Shown here one piece after another: positions 14,090 through 20,634 of a stretch of DNA of 20,634 bases; positions within the stretch are counted from its first letter, which is position 1; every line of letters begins with the position of its first letter. Origin of the DNA: BOG-908 sp964244615 (GTDB lineage Bacteria > Pseudomonadota > Alphaproteobacteria > Acetobacterales > Acetobacteraceae); the NCBI GenBank assembly GCA_964244615.1, contig CAXTJP010000044.1:1-20634 (forward strand), in the 5' to 3' direction. The notes below the pieces were generated by a model. The model had not been told where the DNA came from. It worked only from the letters and a program-made list of their open reading frames with translations, and did no database searches. The position numbers were made by a program, and so were the translations under genes.

Positions 14090-15583
14090 TCAGGTCCCCA
14101 CCGCTTCGAGCGACTTGGCGCGCGCCAGCCGTGCCTTTTTCGTGCGCTCGCGTGCGCCCTGCGGCTCGACCGGCTTAGCGCGCCAGCCATAGCCGGAGGC
14201 ATCGCCGGTGCCGACACCTTCGAAGAACGAGACCATGCGGGCGAAGCGCGGTGCGCCGCGTGTCTGCGCCGCCACGATCGCGGCCAGCGCCCCGGCACCC
14301 GGCGCGCCGAACAGCGGGCGGGCGGAGACCATGTTGGTGTAGTAGAGCGCCGGTATGCCGAGCTCCTTCGCCTTCTGCACCAGCGGTGTGGTGCCGATGG
14401 CGAGGTCGGGGCGCACGTCCTGCATGGCGCAGAGATCCTGCTCCAGCGAGGCACGGTACTGCACGTGCGTGCCGCGCGCCTGCAGCCAGTCGCGGTCGGC
14501 GTCGCTCCACTCGGTGCGCGGGCAGGCGGTGCCGACATAGGGGATGTCGGCGCCGGCCTCCATCAACAGGCGCGCCACCAGCAGCTCGGAGCCCTCGTAG
14601 CCCGACAGGGTGATGCGCGCGTTGATCGGGTTGGCGGCCAGCGCCGCGCGTATGGCGGGCAGTGCGGCCGCCTTGGCGGCGTCGATCCGGTCCGCGCCGA
14701 TGCCCGCGGCGGCACCCACCGCGTCCAGCCACGCCGCCGTGCCGTCCACGCCCACCGGGGCGGAGCCCACGACGGGCCGGCCGGCGGCGCGCAGCTCGCG
14801 CACGGACGCGGTGTAGAACGGGTGTGAAGCGGCCGCGACCCGGCAGTCCAGCGCGGCGTACAGGTCGCGCCACTCGCGGCAGGGCAGGGTGGGGGCCAGC
14901 GCCAGCCCCATCGGCGCCAGCAGCGCGCCCACGCCGGGCGGGTCGGCGGGGAAGAACTCGCCCAGCATGGCGACCGTCGGGCGGTCCTGCAGGCCACGGG
15001 GTCGGGCCACCGGGCCCGCTTCCGCCTCGGTGCGCGCGTAGCGCAGCATGGCGCCGGTCAGCACGTCCTTGGCTTCCGCGTGGGTCGGCACGCCGAACCC
15101 TGGCACGTCGATGCCGATGATGCGCACGCCGTCGATCTCTTTCGGCAGCAGGTCGAGCGGCACGCCGGAGGCGGTGGGCACGCAGAGGTTGATGACCACG
15201 ACGGCGTCGTATTCGGCGGGTTTCGCGGTCTCGAACACCGCCGCGCGTATGTCCTCGAACAGCTGGCCGCGCACCAGCGATTCGGAGTTGAACGGCACGT
15301 AGCCGACCGTACGGCGCGCGCCGTAGAAATGCGCGGTGAAGGTCAGGCCGTAAACGCAGCAGGCGGAGCCGGACAGGATGGTCGCCACACGGCGCATGCG
15401 CAGGCCGACGCGCAGCGAGCCGAAGGCGGGGCACATCGATTGCGGCTGGTCGTGCGGGCCGCGCGGGTAATCCGCCATCAGCCGGTCCATCGACGCGGAC
15501 TTGCCGGCGGCGCGCGCCGCCTCGGTCATGCGGTCGCGTCCGCCGTGGCAGCCGTCGCCTGCGGGAGGGACCGATCCGTCCAT
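14090..15583 (-). CDS. bchY: Chlorophyllide a reductase subunit Y
   Basis: 497-residue NifD-like partner of BchZ. The N-terminal GCHGGRDRMTEAARAAGKS and the motif PRGPHDQPQSMCPAFGSLRV with C51, then GSACCVYGLTFTAHFYGARR with C75/C76, are clear BchY signatures including cluster cysteines. The segment TACPRTEWSDADRDWLQARG is also typical. ATG 15583 is three bases after the bchX stop. The C-terminal 30 residues are basic (ERTKKARLARAKS). Together with BchX and BchZ it is the nitrogenase-like, ATP-dependent enzyme specific to bacteriochlorophyll synthesis. Confidence 0.96.
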   Translation of the reverse strand: MDGSVPPAGDGCHGGRDRMTEAARAAGKSASMDRLMADYPRGPHDQPQSMCPAFGSLRVGLRMRRVATILSGSACCVYGLTFTAHFYGARRTVGYVPFNSESLVRGQLFEDIRAAVFETAKPAEYDAVVVINLCVPTASGVPLDLLPKEIDGVRIIGIDVPGFGVPTHAEAKDVLTGAMLRYARTEAEAGPVARPRGLQDRPTVAMLGEFFPADPPGVGALLAPMGLALAPTLPCREWRDLYAALDCRVAAASHPFYTASVRELRAAGRPVVGSAPVGVDGTAAWLDAVGAAAGIGADRIDAAKAAALPAIRAALAANPINARITLSGYEGSELLVARLLMEAGADIPYVGTACPRTEWSDADRDWLQARGTHVQYRASLEQDLCAMQDVRPDLAIGTTPLVQKAKELGIPALYYTNMVSARPLFGAPGAGALAAIVAAQTRGAPRFARMVSFFEGVGTGDASGYGWRAKPVEPQGARERTKKARLARAKSLEAVGT

Positions 15584-15586
15584 GCG

Positions 15587-16606
15587 TCAGGCACCCTCGT
15601 AGATGACTTCGAGCGACGCCTTGGTGTTGACCGAAGCCGGGCACATGTCCTGCTCGGTCGCCGGCACCAGAACGACGTTGCGGCCGACCGCGTCGCCCTT
15701 GAACAGGTTCAGCAGGGTCTCGTGCGTCAGCGGGTTCGGCCGCACCGGCGGTGCGCTCGCCACCTGCTCGGCCAACTGCTCGAACATCGGCGCCCAGCGC
15801 CCGCCAGGCGTGCCGATGATCTCGTAGTTCGCGCTCTTGCGGCGAATGTCGTCGTCGGCCGGGATCGCCGAGAGCACCGGGATGCCGACCTGTTCCGCGA
15901 ACGCCTGCGCCTCGCCGGTGCCGTCATCCTTGTTGATGACCATGCCGGCGACGCCGACATTGCCGCCCAGCTTGCGGAAATAGTCGACGGCGGAACAGAC
16001 GTTGTTGGCGACGTAAAGCGATTGCAGGTCGTTGGACGCGACCACGATCACCTTCTGGCACATGTCGCGCGCGATCGGCAGGCCGAAGCCGCCGCACACC
16101 ACGTCGCCCAGGAAGTCGAGCAGCACGTAGTCGAAACCCCATTCGTGGAAACCGAGTTTCTCCAGCAGCTCGAAGCCGTGGATGATGCCGCGTCCGCCGC
16201 AGCCGCGGCCGACTTCGGGGCCGCCCAGCTCCATCGCGTAGACGCCGTCGCGCTTGAAGCACACGTCGCCGATCGACACGGCCTCGCCGGCGAGCTTCTT
16301 CTTGCTCGACGTCTCGATGATGGTCGGGCAGGAGCGGCCGCCGAACAGCAGCGACGTGGTGTCGCTCTTGGGGTCGCAGCCGATCAGCAGCACGCGCTTG
16401 CCCTGCTGCGCCATCATGTAGCTGAGGTTGGCCAGCGTGAAGCTCTTGCCGATGCCGCCCTTGCCGTAGATCGCGATGATCTGCGTTTCCTTCTTGGCCG
16501 GTGCGGTCGAGACGGCATCGGGTTCGATGGCCGCTTCCGCCCGCAGCGCGTCGGCCATGCTGGCCTGCGCCGCCTCGGGAGCGGATGGGCTGACGAATGC
16601 GTTCAT
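15587..16606 (-). CDS. bchX: Chlorophyllide a reductase iron protein BchX
   Basis: 339-residue NifH-like ATPase that delivers electrons to BchY-BchZ. The P-loop YGKGGIGKSFT starts near residue 47. Cysteines for the bridging [4Fe-4S] cluster are C136 in VGRGCGGRG and C171 in LGDVVCGGFGLP. The ending CPASVNTKASLEVIYEGA and the 40-residue N-terminal extension distinguish BchX from BchL. ATG 16606 overlaps the bchC stop (ATGA); the open frame upstream is an overlap with bchC in another frame. A three-base gap follows to bchY. Confidence 0.96.
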   Translation of the reverse strand: MNAFVSPSAPEAAQASMADALRAEAAIEPDAVSTAPAKKETQIIAIYGKGGIGKSFTLANLSYMMAQQGKRVLLIGCDPKSDTTSLLFGGRSCPTIIETSSKKKLAGEAVSIGDVCFKRDGVYAMELGGPEVGRGCGGRGIIHGFELLEKLGFHEWGFDYVLLDFLGDVVCGGFGLPIARDMCQKVIVVASNDLQSLYVANNVCSAVDYFRKLGGNVGVAGMVINKDDGTGEAQAFAEQVGIPVLSAIPADDDIRRKSANYEIIGTPGGRWAPMFEQLAEQVASAPPVRPNPLTHETLLNLFKGDAVGRNVVLVPATEQDMCPASVNTKASLEVIYEGA

Positions 16607-17538
16607 GCGAACTCTCTCCAGTCGAGAACCATCTTCAGGCACGATGTGTCGGAGAACGCGGTGCGGTAGGCGCTCTCCGCACGATCCGCCGGCGCGTGGT
16701 GGGTGAGCAGGCCGTCGAGCGACAGCGCGCCCGCGGCAATCAGCCGCAGCACATGCGCGGTGTCGGCAGGCGTGAACTGCGCGGCGATCAGGATGCGCGC
16801 CTCGCGCATGAAGGCGGGCGGGAAGGCGAAGCCGAGCCTGTCGTAGAAACCCGCGAGCACGACGGCGCCACCGGGCGTCAGGCGCGCGATCAGCGTGTCC
16901 AGCAGGCCGGCATCGCCGCTGGCGTCGACGATGCAGCGATAGCGGCCCTCGGAGTCCTCGGACGGGTCGAGCACCTCGTAGGCGGCGGCCCCCTGGGCGC
17001 GCTGCGGGTTCGTCTCCCACACGCGCGGCGCACCGCCGGCGGCGACGGTCAGCCTTGCCAGCAGGCGGCCGACCGTGCCGTGGCCCACGATCAGGTCGGG
17101 CAGTGCCGCCTCTGGCAGGCTCAGGGCATGTTGCGCGGTGGCGGCCAGCGCCAGCAGCGTGGCCGATGCGCCCAGCGCTTCCGGCACCGCAACCACGCGG
17201 GCGCCGCGCGTCACCACGCGTGACGCGGTGCCGCCGAACAGGCCGCGCACCTCGCCGTAGCAGCTGGCACCGGGCACGAAGACCAGCTGCCCCGCCGCCA
17301 CCCCGGCGCGCTCGCCCGCCTGCGACACGATGCCGACCGATTCGTAGCCCGGCACTAGCGGGTAGCCCATGCCGGGAAAGCTCGGCATGCGGCCGGTGTA
17401 GAGCAGGCGCTCGGTGCCGGTGCTGATGCCGCTCCACGCGATGTCGACCACCACGTCTTCGTCACCGGGCGGGGTGAGCGCGAGGTGCTGCAGGGATAGA
17501 TGTTCCGGGGCGGTCATGACGACTGCGCTGGTGTGCAC
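16603..17538 (-). CDS. bchC: Bacteriochlorophyllide a 3-hydroxyethyl dehydrogenase
   Basis: 311-residue medium-chain dehydrogenase that oxidises the C3 hydroxyethyl group to acetyl. The N-terminal WSGISTGTERLLYTGRMPSF is characteristic, with the dinucleotide-binding motif IVGHGTVGRLLARL near the middle. The GTG start 17538 is preferred because AGGAGG stands five bases upstream and the protein then begins MHTSAVVMTAPEHLSLQHLA, aligning with known BchC starts; ATG 17518 is an internal alternative. A promoter with two TGT-N12-ACA palindromes lies directly upstream, so bchC is probably a start point for transcription of bchCXYZ-puf. Confidence 0.95.
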   Translation of the reverse strand: MHTSAVVMTAPEHLSLQHLALTPPGDEDVVVDIAWSGISTGTERLLYTGRMPSFPGMGYPLVPGYESVGIVSQAGERAGVAAGQLVFVPGASCYGEVRGLFGGTASRVVTRGARVVAVPEALGASATLLALAATAQHALSLPEAALPDLIVGHGTVGRLLARLTVAAGGAPRVWETNPQRAQGAAAYEVLDPSEDSEGRYRCIVDASGDAGLLDTLIARLTPGGAVVLAGFYDRLGFAFPPAFMREARILIAAQFTPADTAHVLRLIAAGALSLDGLLTHHAPADRAESAYRTAFSDTSCLKMVLDWREFA

Positions 17539-17558
17539 GTGGACCTCCTTCCGGGTGT

Positions 17559-17602
17559 TGTAAGCCTAGCTTGACAGAAAGCTATGTCAACCGGGATTTA
17601 CA
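17559..17602 (-). promoter_or_regulatory. bchC promoter with two PpsR/CrtJ-type operators
   Basis: Two perfect TGT-N12-ACA palindromes: TGTAAGCCTAGCTTGACA at 17559-17576 and TGTCAACCGGGATTTACA at 17585-17602, centres 26 bases apart. On the minus strand a sigma-70-like promoter fits exactly: TTGACA (17590-17585), 16-base spacer, TAGGCT (17568-17563). One operator covers the -35 and the other the -10, the known arrangement for repression of bchC by PpsR/CrtJ under oxygen in Rhodobacter. The regulator gene itself is not in the window. Confidence 0.85.
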
Positions 17603-17608
17603 GCCGGA

Positions 17609-18763
17609 TCAAGCTGGGCGCGCAATCAGCACGCTGGTGAGTAGCGGTGTGCCGGTGCGGCGGGCCTGCACCCGGCCGAACCCCGCCTCCTGCAGCAGCC
17701 CGGTCAGCGTGGCGGCGTTGCGCGGCCGGCCGGACCCCATGGCCAGCAGGTAGAAGCCGAAATAGGCGTCGCCCATACGCTCGGCGCCGGACGTCTCGGC
17801 CATCGGCTCGGCCAGCAGCAGGGTGCCGCCGGGCGCCAGCGCGGCACGCGCCGCGCGCAACAGGCGGCGCACCGCGTCGTCGTCGTGATCGTGCACCACG
17901 CGCACCAGGCTGATCAGGTCGGCGCCCCCGGGCAGCGGGTCGTCCAGGAAGCTGCCGCCGAACACCTGCGCCCGTTCGGCCAGGCCGGCCGCGGCGAATC
18001 GGGCCCGTGCCCGCTCGGCCACCGCCGGCAGGTCGAACAGCGCCAGTTGCAGGCCAGGCACCGCCGCCCCGGCCGCCTGCAGGAACGCGCCGTCCCCGCC
18101 ACCCACGTCGAGCAGGCGGCGGTGCCGGCCGACCGGGTAGGCATCCAGGATCTCGTCCGCCACCAGCGCCTGCGACGTCGCCATCAGGGCCGAGTAACCG
18201 CCCACCCGGTCCGACGCCGCGGCAGCGGGCGCGGCCGACCGCGCATAGGCCCAGTAGGCCGACAGGCGCGTGGGCGGGGCCGCGCCACGCAGCAGCGCCA
18301 CCGGGTCGGCCAGGTCGGCATAGAGCATGCGGTGATGCGCCACCATCGCCGCCACCGCCTGGTTGTCCACCAGCGCCGCGCCCAGGCTGCCCAGGCCATA
18401 CGCTCCACCGCGCCGCTTCGAGACCAGGCGCAAGGCGACCGCGCCGTTCAGCAGCCGCTCCGCCGCATCCAGCGGCAGGCCGACCCGCCCGGCCAGGACC
18501 GACAGCGTCAGCGGGCCGCGCGACAGCAGCTCGAACACGTCAAGCTCCAGGCAGGCCTGCAAAATCTGCGCGTAGACGAAGCCGGCACACAGATCGAACA
18601 ACGCGCCGGTGCGTCGCCGTGCCACGAAGCGGGTCAGGGGAAAACGGGCGGCCCAGCGTCGGAAAGCGGCACTGCCGACGAGCCGGTCGCGTAGGGTTGC
18701 GGGCGTTAAGGAAGCCCATGGGCTCTGCCCCTGGACCCCGTCACGCGAGAGCGTGCTTCGCAC
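17609..18763 (-). CDS. crtF: Carotenoid O-methyltransferase CrtF
   Basis: 384-residue SAM-dependent methyltransferase that methylates the C1 hydroxyl of demethylspheroidene or rhodopin-type carotenoids. An N-terminal dimerisation region (RRTGALFDLCAGFVYAQILQ, LPLDAAERLLNGAVAL) precedes the SAM motif LLDVGGGDGAFLQA near residues 217-230 and LALFDLPAVAERA. Catalytic-type histidines appear in VRVVHDHDDD. The only usable ATG/GTG/TTG start before the conserved region is GTG 18763, which has no ribosome site and lies inside a palindromic repeat. The frame is the same as crtE and is open back to the crtE TAG, 15 codons upstream. It ends in front of the bchC promoter. Confidence 0.88.
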   Translation of the reverse strand: MRSTLSRDGVQGQSPWASLTPATLRDRLVGSAAFRRWAARFPLTRFVARRRTGALFDLCAGFVYAQILQACLELDVFELLSRGPLTLSVLAGRVGLPLDAAERLLNGAVALRLVSKRRGGAYGLGSLGAALVDNQAVAAMVAHHRMLYADLADPVALLRGAAPPTRLSAYWAYARSAAPAAAASDRVGGYSALMATSQALVADEILDAYPVGRHRRLLDVGGGDGAFLQAAGAAVPGLQLALFDLPAVAERARARFAAAGLAERAQVFGGSFLDDPLPGGADLISLVRVVHDHDDDAVRRLLRAARAALAPGGTLLLAEPMAETSGAERMGDAYFGFYLLAMGSGRPRNAATLTGLLQEAGFGRVQARRTGTPLLTSVLIARPA

Positions 18764-18787
18764 GACGGGGCCACGCGGCCCCCATGC
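18715..18787. repeat. Palindromic cloverleaf-like element at the crtF 5' end
   Basis: Contains GGGCTCTGCCC (18720-18730) followed by an outer stem, CCCCGTC (18736-18742) with GACGGGG (18764-18770). Inside this are two small overlapping hairpins, ACGC-GAGA-GCGT and CGTGC-TTC-GCACG. GC-rich elements opening with such a GGGC-TCT-GCCC block are often dispersed in alphaproteobacterial intergenic regions; that family link is from memory and not tested here. The element covers the putative crtF start codon and about 14 codons. Confidence 0.6.
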
Positions 18788-18805
18788 CTTCTTCAGGCCG
18801 CCACC

Positions 18806-19675
18806 CTACGCGGCACGCCTAGCCAGGTGCACCGGCAGCAGGCGGGAGGTTTCGCTTCTGATGTGGCTGCGCAGGTCGGACTGGCCTGGGCAGGTGGGCA
18901 CGGCGGCCACGGCGCGGCCGGCGAGTTCTTCCAGCCAGTCGATGGCGCCGTCCAGGCCGAGCTGCAGCACGGCGTTCGGTCGTTGGTGGGCCAGGTCCTG
19001 GCCGACGGGTTTGCCGAGTTCGTCGGCGGAGCAGACGGCGTCGCGCAGATCGTCGGCCACCTGGTAGGCTTCGCCCAGGCGCAGGCCCAGCGAGCGCCAG
19101 GGTTCGGCCTCCGCGCCTGCCGATGCCGCGCCGGCCAGGGTGGCGGCGGCGAACAGGGCGCCGGTTTTCTCGCGCTGGTATTGGGCGAGGTCGGCCGAGA
19201 GTTCGCATTCCCAGGCTTGTCCGGCGACGATGCCGCGCGGCACGCCCACGCCGCGGCCGATCACGCCCGCGAGCCTTGCCAGCCGTGCCGGTGTGCTGGC
19301 GGCGGCATCGGCCAGCACCTGGAACGCGAGCACGATCAGCGCGTCGCCGGCCAGCACGGCCAGCATCTCGCCGTGTTGGCGGTGCACGGTGGGCCGGCCG
19401 CGCCGTGTGTCGGCGTCGTCGAAACAGGGCAGGTCGTCATGCACCAGCGAGGCGCAGTGCAGCAGTTCCACGGCGGCCGCGGCCGCGTCGGTCAGCGCGG
19501 GCGCGTCCTCGCCGCAGGCGGCGGCCACGGCCAGGCAGAGTCGCGGGCGAATGCGGGCGCCGCGGGGAAACACGCTGTCGCGCAGGGCGGCGGCGAGTCT
19601 GGGCGGGCAGCCCGGCGCTTCGGCCTGCGACACGGCCGCGTTCAGCGCCTGTTCGATCCGTGATAGAGCGTCCAT
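18806..19675 (-). CDS. crtE: Geranylgeranyl diphosphate synthase CrtE
   Basis: 289-residue trans-prenyltransferase that makes the C20 precursor for carotenoids and for the bacteriochlorophyll tail. The first Asp-rich motif LVHDDLPCFDDADTRRG spans about residues 77-93 and the second, YQVADDLRDAV, about 204-214; RGARIRPRLCLA is the substrate-binding start. ATG 19675 is chosen over a TTG at 19720, because the latter lies within a PpsR-type operator; the ribosome site GGCGGGAA is weak. The TAG stop is followed by an open frame into crtF. The crtE-crtF-bchCXYZ-puf order is the standard one. Confidence 0.94.
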   Translation of the reverse strand: MDALSRIEQALNAAVSQAEAPGCPPRLAAALRDSVFPRGARIRPRLCLAVAAACGEDAPALTDAAAAAVELLHCASLVHDDLPCFDDADTRRGRPTVHRQHGEMLAVLAGDALIVLAFQVLADAAASTPARLARLAGVIGRGVGVPRGIVAGQAWECELSADLAQYQREKTGALFAAATLAGAASAGAEAEPWRSLGLRLGEAYQVADDLRDAVCSADELGKPVGQDLAHQRPNAVLQLGLDGAIDWLEELAGRAVAAVPTCPGQSDLRSHIRSETSRLLPVHLARRAA

Positions 19676-19689
19676 GGTTCCCGCCCGAC

Positions 19690-19732
19690 TGTAAACCAAT
19701 CTTGTCACATGGACTGTCAATCTCTACTGACA
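19690..19732. promoter_or_regulatory. crtE/crtD divergent control region with PpsR/CrtJ-type sites
   Basis: Perfect TGT-N12-ACA palindrome TGTCAATCTCTACTGACA at 19715-19732, and an imperfect partner TGTAAACCAATCTTGTCA at 19690-19707 (one mismatch in the last half-site), centres 25 bases apart. On the minus strand TTGACA (19720-19715) can serve as -35 for crtE. On the plus strand TTGTCA (19702-19707), a 17-base spacer and TACTGA (19725-19730) can serve crtD. Both would be overlapped by the perfect site, fitting joint oxygen/light repression of the carotenoid genes. Confidence 0.75.
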
Positions 19733-19772
19733 TTCGTGTCAAGCCCAGTTCTGGCAGGTCGAGGAAGCGTGC

Positions 19773-20528
19773 ATGGCTCGTGTAGCGGTGATCGGTGCGG
19801 GGATCGGCGGCCTGGTCGCCGCCCTCGACCTGGCCGTGGCCGGCCATGACGTGACGGTGCTGGAACGGCAGGCTTCCCCTGGTGGCAAGATGCGCGCGGT
19901 GATGGCGGGCGACGTGGCCATCGATGCCGGGCCCACGGTGTTCACCATGCGCTGGGTGTTCGAGGCGATCTTCGCCGATGCCGGCACGTCGCTGGCCGAC
20001 CATGTCGGGCTGCGTGCCGCCGAGGTGCTGGCGCGGCACGCCTGGGAGGACGGGTCGCGGCTGGACCTGTTCGCCGATACCGAGCGCACGGCCGACGCGA
20101 TCGGCGCGCTGGCCGGCGCGCGCGAGGCGGCCGGGTTCCGTGCGTTCACCGCGCGGTCCAGGCGCGTTTACGACGCGCTGGAGACGCCGTTCCTGCGTGC
20201 CGGCCGGCCGACGCCGCTGTCGCTGGTGCGTGCGGCCGGCGTGCGGGACATGCTGGCGATCAGCCCGTTCGACACGCTGATGCGGGCGCTGGGCTCGCAT
20301 TTCGCCGATACGCGGCTGCGCCAGCTGTTCGGGCGCTACGCCACCTATTGCGGCTCCTCGCCCTACCTCGCGCCGGCGACGCTGATGCTGGTGGCGCATG
20401 TGGAGCGCGACGGGGTGTGGCTGGTGCAAGGCGGCATGCATGCGCTGGCCGCCGCCCTCGCCACGCTCGCGGCCGCGCGCGGCGTCGTCTTCCAGTACGG
20501 GGCGGCGGTGCGGTCGATCGAGGTCTCC
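19773..20528 (+). CDS. crtD: Hydroxyneurosporene/methoxyneurosporene desaturase CrtD, N-terminal half only
   Basis: FAD-dependent carotenoid 3,4-desaturase. The Rossmann motif VAVIGAGIGGLVAALDLAVA starts at residue 4, followed by LERQASPGGKMRAV and DAGPTVFTMRWVFEAIFADAG; FGRYATYCGSSPYLAPATL and GGMHALAAALATLA are clear CrtD segments. ATG 19773 has GAGGAA six bases upstream. The family is about 500 residues, but recognisable CrtD sequence stops near residue 252. The frame runs ten unrelated codons further to a TAG at 20559-20561, and no other plus frame continues the protein. The break coincides with the start of good-looking coding sequence on the opposite strand, so this is a rearranged gene or an assembly joint, not a simple frameshift. 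Confidence 0.85.
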
Positions 20529-20634
20529 GGCAGGTCCTGGCTCCACCGGATCGGCTCGTAGGGGATGCGCAGCGCGGCGAAGATCTCGTCGTAGAACCCC
20601 TCCTCGCCGAGCACGAGGTGGTGGATGCGCCGCA
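20524..20634 (-). CDS. Unrecognised partial reading frame at the window end
   Basis: Read on the minus strand from base 20632, the frame gives about 37 residues with natural composition, including RRIHHLVLGEEGFYDEIFAA and LRIPYEPIRWSQDLPET. Composition and third-position GC look like real coding sequence, unlike the plus-strand frames here. I do not recognise the family. The frame runs on into the antisense of crtD without a natural end, so its 3' part is missing as well. Both genes being cut at the same point suggests a junction near 20525. Confidence 0.4.

Noticed and set aside
12597..14192. Plus-strand open frame opposite bchZ
   Set aside because: Antisense shadow of bchZ with repetitive Arg/His/Gln composition.
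15080..16669. Plus-strand open frame opposite bchX and bchY
   Set aside because: Antisense shadow spanning two well-identified genes.
19690..19709. TGT...ACA pairing with 14-base spacing
   Set aside because: Spacing is wrong for PpsR/CrtJ; the 12-base version at 19690-19707 with TCA in the second half-site is kept as an imperfect operator instead.
1..20634. CRISPR arrays, tRNA/rRNA genes, transposases, integrases, toxin-antitoxin or defence genes
   Set aside because: None found on either strand; every gene-sized stretch is explained by PGC genes and no gap exceeds about 240 bases.

Overview
The window is a photosynthesis gene cluster (PGC) from a GC-rich alphaproteobacterium that makes bacteriochlorophyll a and has a type-II (quinone) reaction centre. 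Gene content and order match the PGCs of aerobic anoxygenic phototrophs and purple bacteria of the Acetobacteraceae/Rhodospirillales type. Supporting features are the oxygen-dependent cyclase acsF, hemA inside the cluster, a tetraheme pufC, a HiPIP gene, and no pufX in pufBALMC. Genus cannot be settled from sequence alone. PufL keeps His at the position called L168, which argues against Acidiphilium.

Layout. (1) Bases 1-8125, plus strand: bchL (5' end outside the window), bchM, lhaA, puhA, puhB, puhC, a small conserved ORF, acsF, puhE, hemA. The genes are tightly packed and often overlap by 4 bases, so this is one operon-like unit. It covers protochlorophyllide reduction, Mg-protoporphyrin methylation, the aerobic cyclase, reaction-centre H subunit and assembly factors, and tetrapyrrole entry. 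(2) Bases 8126-8771: a HiPIP gene with its own leader, including a Fur-box-like palindrome. It is bracketed by two inverted copies of a hairpin repeat and followed by a strong hairpin that probably terminates the opposing puf operon. (3) Bases 8772-19675, minus strand: read in transcription order, crtE, crtF, bchC, bchX, bchY, bchZ, a 53-codon ORF where pufQ often lies, pufB, pufA, pufL, pufM, pufC. This is the classic crt-bch-puf superoperon. (4) Bases 19676-20634: a crtE/crtD divergent promoter, the first half of crtD on the plus strand, and a break into an unrelated minus-strand reading frame at the window end.

How the genes work together. HemA makes 5-aminolevulinate. BchM, AcsF, BchL, BchXYZ and BchC carry the tetrapyrrole towards bacteriochlorophyllide a. 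CrtE, CrtF and CrtD serve the spirilloxanthin/spheroidene-type carotenoid pathway. PufLM plus PuhA form the reaction centre, PufBA the LH1 ring, PufC and probably HiPIP the periplasmic donor side. LhaA and PuhB/C/E assist assembly.

Regulation visible in sequence: perfect TGT-N12-ACA palindromes (PpsR/CrtJ type) lie over the bchC promoter (two sites) and in the crtE/crtD divergent region (one perfect, one imperfect). A long stem-loop sits between pufA and pufL. Most unusual are a 121-base imperfect palindrome in an enlarged pufL-pufM spacer, a cloverleaf-like repeat containing the only usable crtF start codon, and the abrupt loss of crtD. I see no new defence or mobile system; the novelty lies in the non-coding elements threaded through this PGC.
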